From contig WRIU01000001.1 in the NCBI GenBank assembly GCA_009782565.1, positions 124,001-188,000 on the forward strand: DNA of 64,000 nucleotides, written 5' to 3'. A program made the position numbers and the translations under genes. Position 1 is the first letter of the stretch; each line of letters starts with the position of its first letter. The stretch is from Betaproteobacteria bacterium (GTDB lineage: Bacteria > Pseudomonadota > Gammaproteobacteria > Burkholderiales > Rhodocyclaceae). This document shows positions 1-10,380 of the stretch, piece after piece. The notes under the pieces were generated by a model that saw nothing but the letters and a program-made list of their open reading frames with translations, had not been told where the DNA came from and ran no database searches.

Positions 1-63
1 TGTCGACCGGAAAAAGCTACCGAAAACGAGGCGAATACGGGAAGTGATGACGATCTTATCCAT
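1..63 (-). CDS. 5' end of an unidentified gene, possibly tolB
   Basis: An open frame starts with ATG at 63 on the minus strand and runs off the window edge, giving 21 residues. It is 97 bp downstream of tolA, where tolB usually lies. The visible residues (MDKIVITSRIR...) are basic and could be the n-region of a signal peptide cut off before its hydrophobic core, but nothing in them identifies TolB. The gap from 64 to 159 is AT-rich and contains a good -10 hexamer (TATAAT on the minus strand, 89-94) without a clear -35. This might be a separate promoter for this gene. The identity is inferred from position only. Confidence 0.3.
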   Translation of the reverse strand, partial: MDKIVITSRIRLVFGSFFRST

Positions 64-159
64 AGCGCAATGTGTGAGAAATTGACGAATTATACTCAAA
101 ATATGTATTTTGAACACATGTCCGGGTTTTATCCCCCTGATAAATGATAAAAAAACATT

Positions 160-951
160 TCATTTTTCCATCGGATAGAAGGTAACGTCGAGCTTGCGTC
201 TGAACAGGGCAGGGTCATCAGGCGGCGGCAAGGGGTCGGATTTGCGAATTGCGCGTGAAATTGCTTCGTCGAGCGCGTGGTTGCCTGAGGATTGTTTGAG
301 CTTGATGCTGATGACTTCGCCGCCCCGGCTGCCCATGACCTGTTCGATTTCAAATACGGCCTTGGGGTTGCCGGATACCCCAAGGGGAGGGGTCAGGTTG
401 CGGTAAACCTTGTCGGAAATCGCTTTCCGGTAGGCGTCGAGTTCGCCGGGATTGCCGACGGCCTGACGGCCCGACCCCCGTCCGTCTGTCAGGAGATCAT
501 TGACCTTCTTGGCTTCGGCATTGCGCTTGATGTCCTGATCAAGTTTTCGGTCAAGGAGTTTCGTGAGGTCGATCGGCTTGAGGTCGGGAGGTTTGCGCTC
601 AGGCTTTTTTTCCGGCTTGGGCGGTTCCGGTTTGGGTTTTTCCGGTTTTGGTTTCTCCGGCTCCGGTTTTTTCGTGGCGATTTCAGGCTTGGGCTGCGGT
701 GGTGGTTCGGGTGGTGGAGGTTCGGGCTTTGGGGGCTCCGGCGGAGGTGCCGGAGGCGTGGGAGCAGGGGCAGGGCCGGAAGGTGCGCTGACCAGTCCGA
801 CTTCAAGCGACCCCAGGGGTTTGTTCTGCCAATTGACCCCAAAAAACAGGAATGTCAGCAATCCGATATGGACGGCGATGGTGAGGGTAAGCGACATGAA
901 TCTTCGCGGCGGCGCTTGGCGAGGGCGGCGGTCTGGCCGGAAATCGTTCAT
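160..951 (-). CDS. tolA: TolA, Tol-Pal envelope protein
   Basis: TolA spans the periplasm and links the TolQR motor in the inner membrane to TolB/Pal at the outer membrane during cell constriction. The 263 residues show a short basic cytoplasmic start and one transmembrane helix (about residues 20-40). A long Pro/Lys/Glu-rich stretch follows (about 55-130), then a TonB/TolA-type C-terminal domain (about 170-260). The Pro/Lys/Glu-rich part replaces the Ala-rich helical domain of the E. coli protein, which is longer, at about 420 residues. The start overlaps the tolR stop by 4 bp, which supports the first ATG. An internal ATG at codon 19 just before the membrane helix is possible. It is the last gene of the ybgC-tolQRA operon here. 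Confidence 0.9.
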   Translation of the reverse strand: MNDFRPDRRPRQAPPRRFMSLTLTIAVHIGLLTFLFFGVNWQNKPLGSLEVGLVSAPSGPAPAPTPPAPPPEPPKPEPPPPEPPPQPKPEIATKKPEPEKPKPEKPKPEPPKPEKKPERKPPDLKPIDLTKLLDRKLDQDIKRNAEAKKVNDLLTDGRGSGRQAVGNPGELDAYRKAISDKVYRNLTPPLGVSGNPKAVFEIEQVMGSRGGEVISIKLKQSSGNHALDEAISRAIRKSDPLPPPDDPALFRRKLDVTFYPMEK

Positions 952-1355
952 TTACCTGCGTTGCCTGATTTTGTTTGCAGGCTGATTTTCTTTACGCCCA
1001 TCTCACGCGCGGTTTCGAGCACGTCGATTACTCTTTGGTACGGCAACTCATTATGTGCGGCGACAAGGATGGGTCGGTCAGTTTTAATCAAGGCTTCCAG
1101 TTCGCGCTGAAAATCGAGTTGCGAGAGCGGGATTGCCTTGTCGTTGACAGTGCGTTTCAGGGCGAGTTTCCCGTCCTTGTCGACTTCGATGATCGCGGCT
1201 TCCACAGATGGCGTGGCCAGAGGCCCCGCCGAGGGCACGTCGATGCTGCCGGACTGCATCATCGGGGAAGTCACCATGAAAATGACCAGCAGCACCAGCA
1301 TGACGTCGATGTAGGGGACGACGTTGATCTCGTTTTTTTGTCGGCGTTGGCGCAT
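948..1355 (-). CDS. tolR: TolR, ExbD-family proton channel subunit
   Basis: TolR pairs with TolQ to form the proton-driven motor that energises TolA. The 135-residue protein has the family layout: a basic N-terminus (MRQRRQKNEIN), a single membrane helix beginning VVPYIDVMLVLL, and a periplasmic domain. Asp17 in that helix corresponds to the proton-carrying aspartate of ExbD/TolR. The open frame extends further upstream, but the upstream residues run into tolQ coding sequence and are not TolR-like, so the ATG at 1355 is chosen. That start lies 16 bp after the tolQ stop. Its own stop overlaps the tolA start by 4 bp, so translation is probably coupled. Confidence 0.92.
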   Translation of the reverse strand: MRQRRQKNEINVVPYIDVMLVLLVIFMVTSPMMQSGSIDVPSAGPLATPSVEAAIIEVDKDGKLALKRTVNDKAIPLSQLDFQRELEALIKTDRPILVAAHNELPYQRVIDVLETAREMGVKKISLQTKSGNAGK

Positions 1356-1371
1356 GGGGAGAAGACAAGTT

Positions 1372-2046
1372 TCAGCGCAGGTTGCGCTGGAGGATGTTGG
1401 AAAACTCTTCCATGAAGCTCTCGAAGCGGATGCCGAGCCGGTCGATGTCATGGGCGAAACGGTTGTAAGCCACCACGGCGGGAATGGCTGCGAACAGGCC
1501 GATTGCCGTGGCGATCAGCGCTTCGGCGATCCCTGGCGCGACCTGGGCCAATGTGGCCGCACCGACATTGGATAGTCCCCGGAAGGCGTTCATGATGCCC
1601 CATACTGTGCCGAGCAGGCCGATGTAGGGGGAGACCGAACCGACCGAGGCCAGGAAGGCGAGGTGGGAATCGAGGTCGTCGACCTCGCGTTGATAGGTGG
1701 CGCGCATCGCGCGGCGGGAACCGTCGATAGTGGCGGCGTGGTCGTGGCTCTTGCCGCGCAGCTTGGTGAACTCGCGGTATCCCGCCTCAAAGATGCGTTC
1801 CATGCCGCCGCTGCGGAAACGTCCGCCCGCCGCCGCCTGGTACATCAGGTCGAGGTCGCCGCCGCTCCAGAAATCGCGCTCGAAGCGGTTGGCTTTGGAT
1901 TGCGCGGAACTGATCTGAAACCACTTGCGGAATATCCAGTACCACGACATGAGAGAAAGCAGGGCCAGCAGTCCCATGACCAGCTTGACGAGGAGGCTGG
2001 CCTGCATGACCAGATGGATAATGGAAAGATCGTGGGTAATGCTCAT
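1372..2046 (-). CDS. tolQ: TolQ, ExbB-family proton channel subunit
   Basis: TolQ is the multi-helix inner-membrane subunit of the Tol motor. The 224 residues contain three hydrophobic segments. The first is at about 10-33. The other two, at about 140 and 175, include the SPYIGLLGTVWGIM and EALIATAIGLFAAIP stretches that are hallmarks of the TolQ/ExbB/MotA family. The ATG at 2046 overlaps the ybgC stop as ATGA, which is why the 19 extra upstream residues of the open frame are discarded. It sits in the conserved order ybgC-tolQ-tolR-tolA. Confidence 0.93.
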   Translation of the reverse strand: MSITHDLSIIHLVMQASLLVKLVMGLLALLSLMSWYWIFRKWFQISSAQSKANRFERDFWSGGDLDLMYQAAAGGRFRSGGMERIFEAGYREFTKLRGKSHDHAATIDGSRRAMRATYQREVDDLDSHLAFLASVGSVSPYIGLLGTVWGIMNAFRGLSNVGAATLAQVAPGIAEALIATAIGLFAAIPAVVAYNRFAHDIDRLGIRFESFMEEFSNILQRNLR

Positions 2047-2489
2047 CGGGATGGGGGGGGTGAGAGTTGGTCGTGGAGCCGGGCGCGGACCGCGTCCGGC
2101 CAAGGGACAGGGCGGCCAGTGCCAGACGAAACGGAAGCGATTTTGATCTCAGCGGTAAACAGCAGCGCATCTTCGCGGAAGATACGTTGAAAAAATAATG
2201 CACTGACATTTCGCACGTCATGGATCGTACTGACCACGGTCAATTCGTCGTCGAGACGGGCAGGGGCGAGGTAGTCTGCCTGTACGCTTCGCACAACGAA
2301 CAGCGGGCCACCCGCCGCGAGCAATTGCTGTTGCCCGAAACCAAGCGCTCTGAGCCAGTCACTGCGGGCACGCTCGCAAAAGCGCAGGTAGTTGGCGTAA
2401 TACACGACGCCGCCCGCATCGGTGTCTTCGTAGTAGATACGGATGGGAAGGATAAAGGCAGGCTTCGATGTCGGCGAATTCGTGCACAT
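2043..2489 (-). CDS. ybgC: YbgC, Tol-associated acyl-CoA thioesterase
   Basis: This is a 148-residue hotdog-fold thioesterase. The sequence IRIYYEDTDAGGVVYYANYL near residue 17 carries the family signature, with the catalytic Asp in DTDAGG. YbgC proteins hydrolyse acyl-CoA or acyl-ACP thioesters and are encoded first in tol-pal operons. Their link to phospholipid handling in Tol function is known but not fully explained. The stop overlaps the tolQ start by 4 bp. The 224-bp intergenic region 2490-2713 is AT-rich and must hold the divergent promoters for this operon and the STAS gene. I could not place the boxes confidently. Confidence 0.9.
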   Translation of the reverse strand: MCTNSPTSKPAFILPIRIYYEDTDAGGVVYYANYLRFCERARSDWLRALGFGQQQLLAAGGPLFVVRSVQADYLAPARLDDELTVVSTIHDVRNVSALFFQRIFREDALLFTAEIKIASVSSGTGRPVPWPDAVRARLHDQLSPPPSR

Positions 2490-2713
2490 CTTTTTATCCT
2501 AACAGAATTGTGTGCTGGATATTGGTTATTGTTAATTATTGAGTTTACAAAAAATTCAAAAAGTGTTTATGCGCTGTTTCGATAATGGAAGATGCGAAAC
2601 GTGACACGGGCGACACGAAGGCGCGCTGCAAAAATACGCCTCCAGTGCTATCCTTGATGGCCTCTTGGCGTGTCGGTGTCCAACGTAATAATTTGTTTTG
2701 ATGGTTTCCTGGC

Positions 2714-3871
2714 GTGGCCTTTAATCTCAACCCTTTCAAGAAAACTTCCTCGGATCAGCCGTCGCAACATAATCTTGCTCGCCAGTCCGGCGCGGGTGAT
2801 GGCGATGTGCCGCCAAAAACCGAACTTTCCGCGCTTGATTTTTCCAATACGCAGCAGGGCGCGATCGAGGTCACGGAAATCGCAACGGGTATCGGTGTGG
2901 TCTACGAGGAAGCAGCGGTGCTTTATGCCAACGGAAATGACCGCGACGCCGAGCAACTTCTCACGGCTGTTTTCGACGATCCCACAGCCACAGTAGGCGA
3001 AGGTCTCTGGATGATGCTGCTCGATCTCTACCGGCTGACCGGGCAGCGCGACCGTTTCGATGCCAGGGTGATCGACTATGCCCGTCGTTTCGAGCGATCT
3101 CCCCCTGCTTGGGAAGATTTGTCGATCCAGCCCGCGAAGCGGCGCGCCGATGCCTCTGCCCTGATCAATTTACCTGCTGCGTTGAGCGCGCAGACGGCCC
3201 AGCAGCTTCAGCAGATTTGCGTGATTGGCCGCAAGAGCGGCACGCTTCGCGTTGACCTCGGGCGGGTGCGCTCTGTCGACGGCCAAGGCTGTCTGCTGTT
3301 CAAGCAGATGCTGGAGCAGTTGGCTGTCAATCGGGTCAAGCTGTCCATCTTCAACGCATCCAGGCTTGTCGACCTGTTGTCGCCCAAGGTCAAACCCGGT
3401 CAGGCCGAGAACCGCGATTACTGGATGCTGATGCTGGAAATGCTGAAATATACCGGCGAGAGTTCGCGTTTCGAGGATTTGGCGGTCGATTACGCTGTAA
3501 CCTTTGAAGAATCTCCCCCGTCATGGGAGCCGAAGCAGCCTTTGCCGGGCGAGGAACAGCCCGCCGCCGATGAAGCCTCTCCCGGACATGGTGGAGAGGA
3601 AGAATTCTGTTTCGACAACGAACTGACCGGATCGAGCAGCGAGGCGATCCGCAAGCTGGATGAGTTTGCTTCCGTCCGGCAAATGGTCGTAGTTGATTGC
3701 GGTCAGTTGAGGCGGGTCGATTTCGTGGCGGCGGGAACGCTCTTCAATGCGCTCGCTTCGCTCCAGGCGCGCGGCAAGATCATCCAGTTGCACAAGGTCA
3801 ACGCAATGGTTGGCGCGTTGATGCGGGTCATGAGCATCGACCAGGTGGCACAGGTGATGCTGCGCGGCTGA
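2714..3871 (+). CDS. Protein with two STAS-like domains and a duplicated helical module
   Basis: This 385-residue cytoplasmic protein begins at a GTG (2714) and has no signal peptide. Two anti-sigma-factor-antagonist-like STAS domains are visible at about 148-225 and 303-385, each preceded by or linked to a helical segment. The helical segments repeat: WMMLLDLYRLTG...RF...SPPAWE at 98-133 and WMLMLEMLKYTG...RF...SPPSWE at 236-271. The protein therefore looks like a duplicated helix-STAS unit. Related proteins are common in betaproteobacteria near hslVU and are usually annotated only as STAS-domain proteins. No partner switch kinase or phosphatase lies nearby, so a role in partner switching is speculative. 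Confidence 0.75.
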   Translation: MAFNLNPFKKTSSDQPSQHNLARQSGAGDGDVPPKTELSALDFSNTQQGAIEVTEIATGIGVVYEEAAVLYANGNDRDAEQLLTAVFDDPTATVGEGLWMMLLDLYRLTGQRDRFDARVIDYARRFERSPPAWEDLSIQPAKRRADASALINLPAALSAQTAQQLQQICVIGRKSGTLRVDLGRVRSVDGQGCLLFKQMLEQLAVNRVKLSIFNASRLVDLLSPKVKPGQAENRDYWMLMLEMLKYTGESSRFEDLAVDYAVTFEESPPSWEPKQPLPGEEQPAADEASPGHGGEEEFCFDNELTGSSSEAIRKLDEFASVRQMVVVDCGQLRRVDFVAAGTLFNALASLQARGKIIQLHKVNAMVGALMRVMSIDQVAQVMLRG

Positions 3872-3917
3872 CATCAGCGCCGCCCCCTCCCTTATCCGGC
3901 TGACCCGGCCGATACGG

Positions 3918-3923
3918 TATAAT
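3918..3923 (+). promoter_or_regulatory. Probable -10 box upstream of hslV
   Basis: A perfect TATAAT lies 47 bp before the hslV ATG, preceded by TACGG. No convincing -35 is found 16-18 bp upstream, and no heat-shock-type sigma-32 sequence was recognised. It is offered as a possible vegetative promoter for hslVU. Confidence 0.4.
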
Positions 3924-3970
3924 CCTCTCCCTTTTTTCCAGGACGCGCGGGCATATCCCCGAAAACATTC

Positions 3971-4510
3971 ATGGAACAGTATCACGGCACGACCATTCTT
4001 TCGGTTCGCCGTGGCCGTCAGGTCGCGCTTGGTGGCGACGGGCAGGTCACGCTTGGCAACATTGTCATCAAGGCATCCGCGCGCAAGGTGCGAACGCTCT
4101 ATGACGGGCGCATTCTCGCCGGTTTTGCTGGAGGCACTGCGGATGCCTTTACCCTGTTCGAGCGGTTTGAGGCCAAACTCGAAAAACACCAGGGCAACCT
4201 GATGCGTAGCGCGGTGGAACTTGCCAAGGATTGGCGCACCGACCGCATGCTACGGCGGCTGGAAGCCATGCTTGCCGTAGCGGACCGTGAGCACTCGCTG
4301 GTGATTACCGGCAACGGCGACGTACTCGAACCGGAGCAGGGCATCGTCGCCATTGGCAGCGGCGGCCCTTACGCGCAAGCCGCTGCGCGCGCGCTGCTCG
4401 AAAATACCGAACTGATGCCGAAGGAGATCGTCTCGAAATCCCTGACGGTTGCCGCCGACCTCTGCATTTACACCAACCAGAATCATGTCATCGAGGAATT
4501 GGGCGAATGA
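3971..4510 (+). CDS. hslV: HslV, ATP-dependent protease proteolytic subunit
   Basis: HslV is the threonine-protease dodecamer that works with the HslU unfoldase in degrading unfolded and regulatory proteins. The 179-residue protein starts MEQYHG followed by TTILSVRRG. By comparison with E. coli HslV, the catalytic threonine is Thr7, exposed after removal of a six-residue propeptide. The [14 protein letters not shown] segment near 130 is a family landmark. The stop overlaps the hslU start by 4 bp (ATGA). Confidence 0.95.
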   Translation: MEQYHGTTILSVRRGRQVALGGDGQVTLGNIVIKASARKVRTLYDGRILAGFAGGTADAFTLFERFEAKLEKHQGNLMRSAVELAKDWRTDRMLRRLEAMLAVADREHSLVITGNGDVLEPEQGIVAIGSGGPYAQAAARALLENTELMPKEIVSKSLTVAADLCIYTNQNHVIEELGE

Positions 4511-5844
4511 GTGAAGCCATGAATCGGATGACCCCGGCAGAGATCGTCTCCGAACTCGACAAGCACATCGTCGGTCAGCATAAAGCCAAGCGGGTCGTGG
4601 CGGTGGCGTTGCGTAGCCGTTGGCGTCGCGCGCAGGTGGCCGAGCCCTTGCGTAGCGAGATTACCCCCAAGAACATCCTGATGATCGGCCCCACTGGCGT
4701 GGGAAAGACCGAGATTGCCCGTCGCCTCGCCCGCCTGACGCAAGCCCCGTTCATCAAGGTCGAAGCGACCAAGTTCACGGAAGTGGGCTATGTTGGTCGC
4801 GATGTAGACACGATCATCCGCGATTTGGCAGAGATTGCCGTCAAGGACGGACGTGAGCGCGCCATGAGGCTCGTCCGGGACCGCGCACTCGATGCCGCCG
4901 AAGACCGGGTGCTCGACGCGCTCCTGCCCCCGGTGCGCGGAGTTGTCGAAGGTGACAACGCGCAGGATGGTGGCACACGGCAGAAATTCCGCAAGAAACT
5001 GCGCGAAGGCGAACTCGACGACAAGGAAATCGACCTCGAAGTCTCCGCTTCCTTCATGCACGCAGAGATTTTCGCCCCGCCGGGCATGGAAGAACTGACC
5101 CAACAGATTCAGGGCATGTTTCAGAACATGGGGAGCAACAAAAAGAAAATGCGGCGGCTGCGGATTGCCGAAGCCATGAGGCTCCTGACCGACGAAGAAG
5201 CCGCTAAACTCATCAACGACGATGAAATCAAGAGCGAGGCTCTGCGCGCGGTCGAGCAGAACGGGATCGTTTTCCTCGATGAAATCGACAAGATTGCCAC
5301 GCGCGGCGAAACGCACGGCGCGGACGTCTCCCGCCAGGGCGTACAGCGCGACCTGCTGCCGCTGGTCGAAGGCGCAACCGTTTCGACCAAGTACGGCATG
5401 GTCAAGACCGATCACATCCTGTTCATTGCCAGCGGGGCGTTCCACCTCTCGCGCCCAAGTGACTTGATCCCAGAATTGCAGGGGCGCTTCCCGATCCGCG
5501 TCGAACTCGATTCGCTGTCGGTTGAGGATTTTGAGCGCATCCTGACCAGTACCGACGCCTGCCTCACCCGCCAGTATGAAGCCCTGCTTGCGACAGATGG
5601 CGTGGCTCTGAATTTCACCAAGAATGGCATCCGCCGCTTGGCGGAGATTGCCTTTCAGGTCAATGAGAGGACGGAGAACATCGGCGCGCGCAGGCTCTAC
5701 ACAGTGATGGAAAAACTCCTCGAAGAAATCTCTTTCGAGGCCGGTAACGGCAAAGCGGGCGATCTCACCGTCGACACTGCCTATGTCGACGCCCGCCTCG
5801 AAGGCGTGGCGGGCCGTGAAGACCTCGCCAGGTACGTGCTCTGA
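4507..5844 (+). CDS. hslU: HslU, AAA+ unfoldase of the HslVU protease
   Basis: This is the ATPase that unfolds substrates and feeds them to HslV. The 445-residue protein has Walker A GPTGVGKT at 61-68, the pore loop GYVGRD around 95, a variable I-domain at about 110-240, Walker B FLDEIDKI and the C-terminal tail ending RYVL that docks into HslV. Length and domain order match the family (E. coli 443). It is translationally coupled to hslV. Confidence 0.96.
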   Translation: MSEAMNRMTPAEIVSELDKHIVGQHKAKRVVAVALRSRWRRAQVAEPLRSEITPKNILMIGPTGVGKTEIARRLARLTQAPFIKVEATKFTEVGYVGRDVDTIIRDLAEIAVKDGRERAMRLVRDRALDAAEDRVLDALLPPVRGVVEGDNAQDGGTRQKFRKKLREGELDDKEIDLEVSASFMHAEIFAPPGMEELTQQIQGMFQNMGSNKKKMRRLRIAEAMRLLTDEEAAKLINDDEIKSEALRAVEQNGIVFLDEIDKIATRGETHGADVSRQGVQRDLLPLVEGATVSTKYGMVKTDHILFIASGAFHLSRPSDLIPELQGRFPIRVELDSLSVEDFERILTSTDACLTRQYEALLATDGVALNFTKNGIRRLAEIAFQVNERTENIGARRLYTVMEKLLEEISFEAGNGKAGDLTVDTAYVDARLEGVAGREDLARYVL

Positions 5845-5910
5845 GAGGGGAGAGCGTTAAGGTTGCGGGAGACGGTAAAATAAACCACTTTAACCTTGGG
5901 GTTACTTTTG

Positions 5911-6876
5911 ATGAAAACCACCTTTCTCGATTTTGAACAGCCGGTTGCCGAACTCGAAGAAAAGATCGAGCAACTGCGCTTCGTTCAGAACGATTCCGCC
6001 GTGGATATTTCAGAAGAAATCTCCCGCTTGGAAAACAAGAAGCAAACTCTTACGAAGGACATCTATTCCAAACTGACCCCTTGGCAGATTGCCCAGGTGG
6101 CGCGCCATCCGCAGCGCCCTTATACCCTGGACTACGTGCAGCACATTTTTACCGATTTCAACGAGCTTCACGGAGATCGCGCTTTCGCCGACGACCAAGC
6201 CATCATTGGGGGGCTGGCGCGTTTCAATGGGCAAAGCTGTGTCGTCATCGGTCACCAGAAAGGGCGCGATACCAAGGAAAAAATTGCCCGCAACTTTGGC
6301 ATGCCGCGCCCTGAAGGGTATCGTAAGGCTCTACGCCTGATGAAACTGGCCGAAAAATTCCATCTGCCCGTTTTTACCTTTATCGACACGCCCGGAGCCT
6401 ACCCTGGCATCGGAGCCGAGGAGCGAGGCCAGTCCGAGGCCATCGGCCACAACCTTTACGCAATGGCCGAACTGCGGACGCCGATCATCTGCACCATCAT
6501 CGGCGAAGGTGGCTCAGGAGGCGCGCTCGCCATTGCTGTTGGCGACCAGATCATCATGCTGCAATACTCCACTTATTCGGTCATCTCGCCCGAAGGTTGC
6601 GCTTCTATCCTCTGGAAGAGCGCGGAAAAAGCCTCGATAGCCGCTGAGGCGATGGGCATCACCGCATCGCGCCTTAAATCGCTCGGCCTCGTCGATAAAG
6701 TGGTCAATGAACCGGCGGGGGGCGCGCACCGGGATCACAAGGCTATGGCCAAGGGCCTGAAAAGCGCGCTAGTTGACGGTCTGCGCCAACATTCGGGACT
6801 CTCTCCCGACGAACTCATCGCGCAGCGCATGGAAAAACTCATGAGCTATGGCCGCTTCAAGGAGAGTGCTGCCTGA
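5911..6876 (+). CDS. accA: Acetyl-CoA carboxylase carboxyltransferase alpha subunit
   Basis: AccA, with AccD, transfers carboxyl from biotin-BCCP to acetyl-CoA, the first committed step in fatty acid synthesis. The 321 residues fit the family (E. coli 319). Recognisable stretches include [39 protein letters not shown] and [10 protein letters not shown], the last two lining the oxyanion/CoA region. The open frame could start at TTG 5896, but [11 protein letters not shown] is the usual AccA N-terminus, so ATG 5911 is chosen. tilS follows after 5 bp, so the two are probably co-transcribed. Confidence 0.95.
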   Translation: MKTTFLDFEQPVAELEEKIEQLRFVQNDSAVDISEEISRLENKKQTLTKDIYSKLTPWQIAQVARHPQRPYTLDYVQHIFTDFNELHGDRAFADDQAIIGGLARFNGQSCVVIGHQKGRDTKEKIARNFGMPRPEGYRKALRLMKLAEKFHLPVFTFIDTPGAYPGIGAEERGQSEAIGHNLYAMAELRTPIICTIIGEGGSGGALAIAVGDQIIMLQYSTYSVISPEGCASILWKSAEKASIAAEAMGITASRLKSLGLVDKVVNEPAGGAHRDHKAMAKGLKSALVDGLRQHSGLSPDELIAQRMEKLMSYGRFKESAA

Positions 6877-6881
6877 GAGCC

Positions 6882-7916
6882 ATGCGCGCCGGGACGAAGC
6901 AAGTCATGGCAACCGTACCCGATGCCGTAGCCGCAGTGCTGGCCGCAGCGGGAGTCGACTCCCATCATCGCCTGTGCTGTGCGCTTTCGGGAGGGGTCGA
7001 TTCGGTCGCGCTGCTCGATGTGCTCGACACCCTGCGGCAACGTTTCGGGTACGCGCTGGAGGCCGCGCATGTCCATCATGGGCTTAATCCGGCGGCCGAT
7101 GAGTGGCAGGATTTTTGCGCCGCGCTCTGTGATCGGCGCGAGGTTCCGTTCAATGTGTTCAGGGTCGAAGTGTCCCGCGATCATCCGGGCGGGCTGGAAG
7201 AGGCTGCGCGCATCGCGCGCCATGCCGCACTTTCCCGCGTTGCTTGCGATTGGCTCGTCCTGGGGCATCACCGCGACGATCAGGCCGAAACCGTCCTTTT
7301 CCGCCTGTTGCGCGGCGCGGGCGTCCGGGGCGCGGCGGCGATGGCTGTCATCGAACCAACTCAGGCCGTTGAGCGGGCAGGGCGCTTGCGCCCCTTGCTG
7401 GAAACCGGGCGGGAAGAAATTCTCGCCTACGCGCGCGAAAAAAAACTCGACTGGATAGATGATGACAGTAACGCCGAATTGCGTTTTACCCGCAACGACC
7501 TGCGCCATCGCATCCTGCCCGCTATTGAAGCCCGTTTTCCGGCAGCCCGCCTTACCCTGGCCCGTGCCGCAGAGCACTTCCGCGAAGCTGCCGGGCTGCT
7601 CGACGAACTCGCCCAGGCCGATGCCGCGGCGGCTTTACTGCCTCCGTCATCCGCCTGTGGCGAATGCCACCTCCCTCAAGAGGGGGGCAGGGCATTCAGC
7701 CGGGCGTCTCTGCTGGGCTTGAGCCCTGCGCGGCTGGCCAATCTGTTGCGGTGGGAACTTCGGCGGCTCGGCGCGATGCCGCCGAGCACAGCCCGGCTTG
7801 CCGAGGCCATGCGCCAGTTGCGCGCGGCTCCGGGGCCGTTGTGCCTACCGTTAGGGGATTACGTCTGCCATAGCCGCCGGGGCTGCGTCTGGCTGGCCCC
7901 GGCGTGCTCGGATTGA
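6882..7916 (+). CDS. tilS: tRNA(Ile)-lysidine synthetase, short form
   Basis: TilS modifies C34 of the tRNA(Ile) CAU anticodon to lysidine, changing its reading from AUG to AUA. The PP-loop SGGVDS occurs at about residue 36. It is followed by HVHHGLNP, the HHRDDQAETVLFRLLRGAG block and the DDSN...RNDLRH motif, all characteristic of TilS. The protein is 344 residues against about 430 in E. coli. The second (TilS substrate-binding) domain is partly recognisable, but the usual C-terminal domain is missing. A later ATG at 6906 is an alternative start. No frame disruption is visible at the 3' end. Confidence 0.88.
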   Translation: MRAGTKQVMATVPDAVAAVLAAAGVDSHHRLCCALSGGVDSVALLDVLDTLRQRFGYALEAAHVHHGLNPAADEWQDFCAALCDRREVPFNVFRVEVSRDHPGGLEEAARIARHAALSRVACDWLVLGHHRDDQAETVLFRLLRGAGVRGAAAMAVIEPTQAVERAGRLRPLLETGREEILAYAREKKLDWIDDDSNAELRFTRNDLRHRILPAIEARFPAARLTLARAAEHFREAAGLLDELAQADAAAALLPPSSACGECHLPQEGGRAFSRASLLGLSPARLANLLRWELRRLGAMPPSTARLAEAMRQLRAAPGPLCLPLGDYVCHSRRGCVWLAPACSD

Positions 7917-7921
7917 ACGCC

Positions 7922-9316
<1,395 letters not shown>

Positions 9317-9414
9317 TAGATAATGATGAAGAGATATCGACTCCGGGGCTGGCTAACGAAAGAGGAGGGACTACAAGAGATAGAGGGCTTGAGGCTCGTA
9401 AGCCTGGGGAGGAG

Positions 9415-10266
9415 CTATGCCGCTTTGGGAAAGAACATGGCGGTGCATGAGCTAAGGTTCATTTCGACCGCTTCGCGGATACGTGGAAAAGTGACGGGGT
9501 TCAGGCCGATGTTGTTCCAGATGCGCGGGTCGATGTGCTGGAGCGCCCATTCGCTCGGCTCGTTGTAGCGGTCGGCCTTGCTGACCGCGATTGCGACATG
9601 GAGCAATTCCGCTTCGATGACATGTTTTCCAGCCAGACGGGGTGTGATTTGTGCGCCAATGGTCTCAGCGAAACTCGTGGGCAGTTTCCAGTTATCCATC
9701 AGCGCCGCGCCGACTTCTGCCGAATCGCAGCCGACAATACGGCGCTCGGCCTCGAAGAGCGGCTCCCCCCTGGCATCGGCGATAGCCTGGGCTTCAATGG
9801 TCCGTTCGGGTACGGTCTGATACATCACCAGATGCCCGGTATCGGCCAGAAGGCCGATGACGAATAAGCGGTTGGCGGAAGGGTTGCAGGTCAGGTATGC
9901 CAATTCGCGCGCGGTCAGCGCGGTCATCATGCACCCGATCCAGTATCGCCTCATGTCCATGTTCTGCGGGCGGATTCCCTCGAACACGTTGCTGACCGTG
10001 ATGGCCAGTACCAATTCGTGCGTCTGCCGCAGGCCGAGGACGGGAATGGCCTGCTCAACGCTCTCAATTTTGCGGCTCAAGCCGTAGAAGGCGCTATTAA
10101 CGAGCTTCAAAACCCCGGCTGTAAGCGCGGTGTCTGTTTCGATCAGGTTTGAGATTTCCTTGATGGAACCGTCCGGCGACTCGAGTTGTTCGCGAACGCG
10201 GTAATACACCGAAGGTAAGGCGGCAAGCGACTCGATGTAGGTGACAAGTTCTTGGGCGGAGTACAT
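9415..10266 (-). CDS. HDOD-domain signalling protein
   Basis: This 283-residue soluble protein consists of an HDOD domain over about residues 10-215 (LPSVYYRVREQL, DTALTAGVLKLVNSAFYGL, IPVLGLRQTHELVLAI), a relative of HD phosphohydrolases lacking the metal-binding HD pair. Such proteins act as output or adaptor domains in c-di-GMP, chemotaxis and stress signalling. No receiver or EAL domain is attached. It is monocistronic between gdhA and suhB. The specific role is unknown. Confidence 0.8.
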   Translation of the reverse strand: MYSAQELVTYIESLAALPSVYYRVREQLESPDGSIKEISNLIETDTALTAGVLKLVNSAFYGLSRKIESVEQAIPVLGLRQTHELVLAITVSNVFEGIRPQNMDMRRYWIGCMMTALTARELAYLTCNPSANRLFVIGLLADTGHLVMYQTVPERTIEAQAIADARGEPLFEAERRIVGCDSAEVGAALMDNWKLPTSFAETIGAQITPRLAGKHVIEAELLHVAIAVSKADRYNEPSEWALQHIDPRIWNNIGLNPVTFPRIREAVEMNLSSCTAMFFPKAA

Positions 10267-10380
10267 GGGGAAATTCCACGGATACCGCCTGAATTATCGG
10301 TCATCGCCAGAAAGAAGGGAGGATGCCACGTCGGGTAGCGTGACAAAATACCCTAATGCTTGCAATGGCAGCAGACGTGT

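Noticed and set aside
563-985. Gly-rich plus-strand frame opposite tolA
   Set aside because: The Gly/Ser repeats are the complement of the Pro/Lys/Glu-rich tolA linker and not a silk- or PE-PGRS-like protein.
4483-5445. A 320-codon minus-strand open frame opposite hslU
   Set aside because: It is antisense to the intact hslU gene, with a composition typical of a shadow frame and no recognisable motifs.
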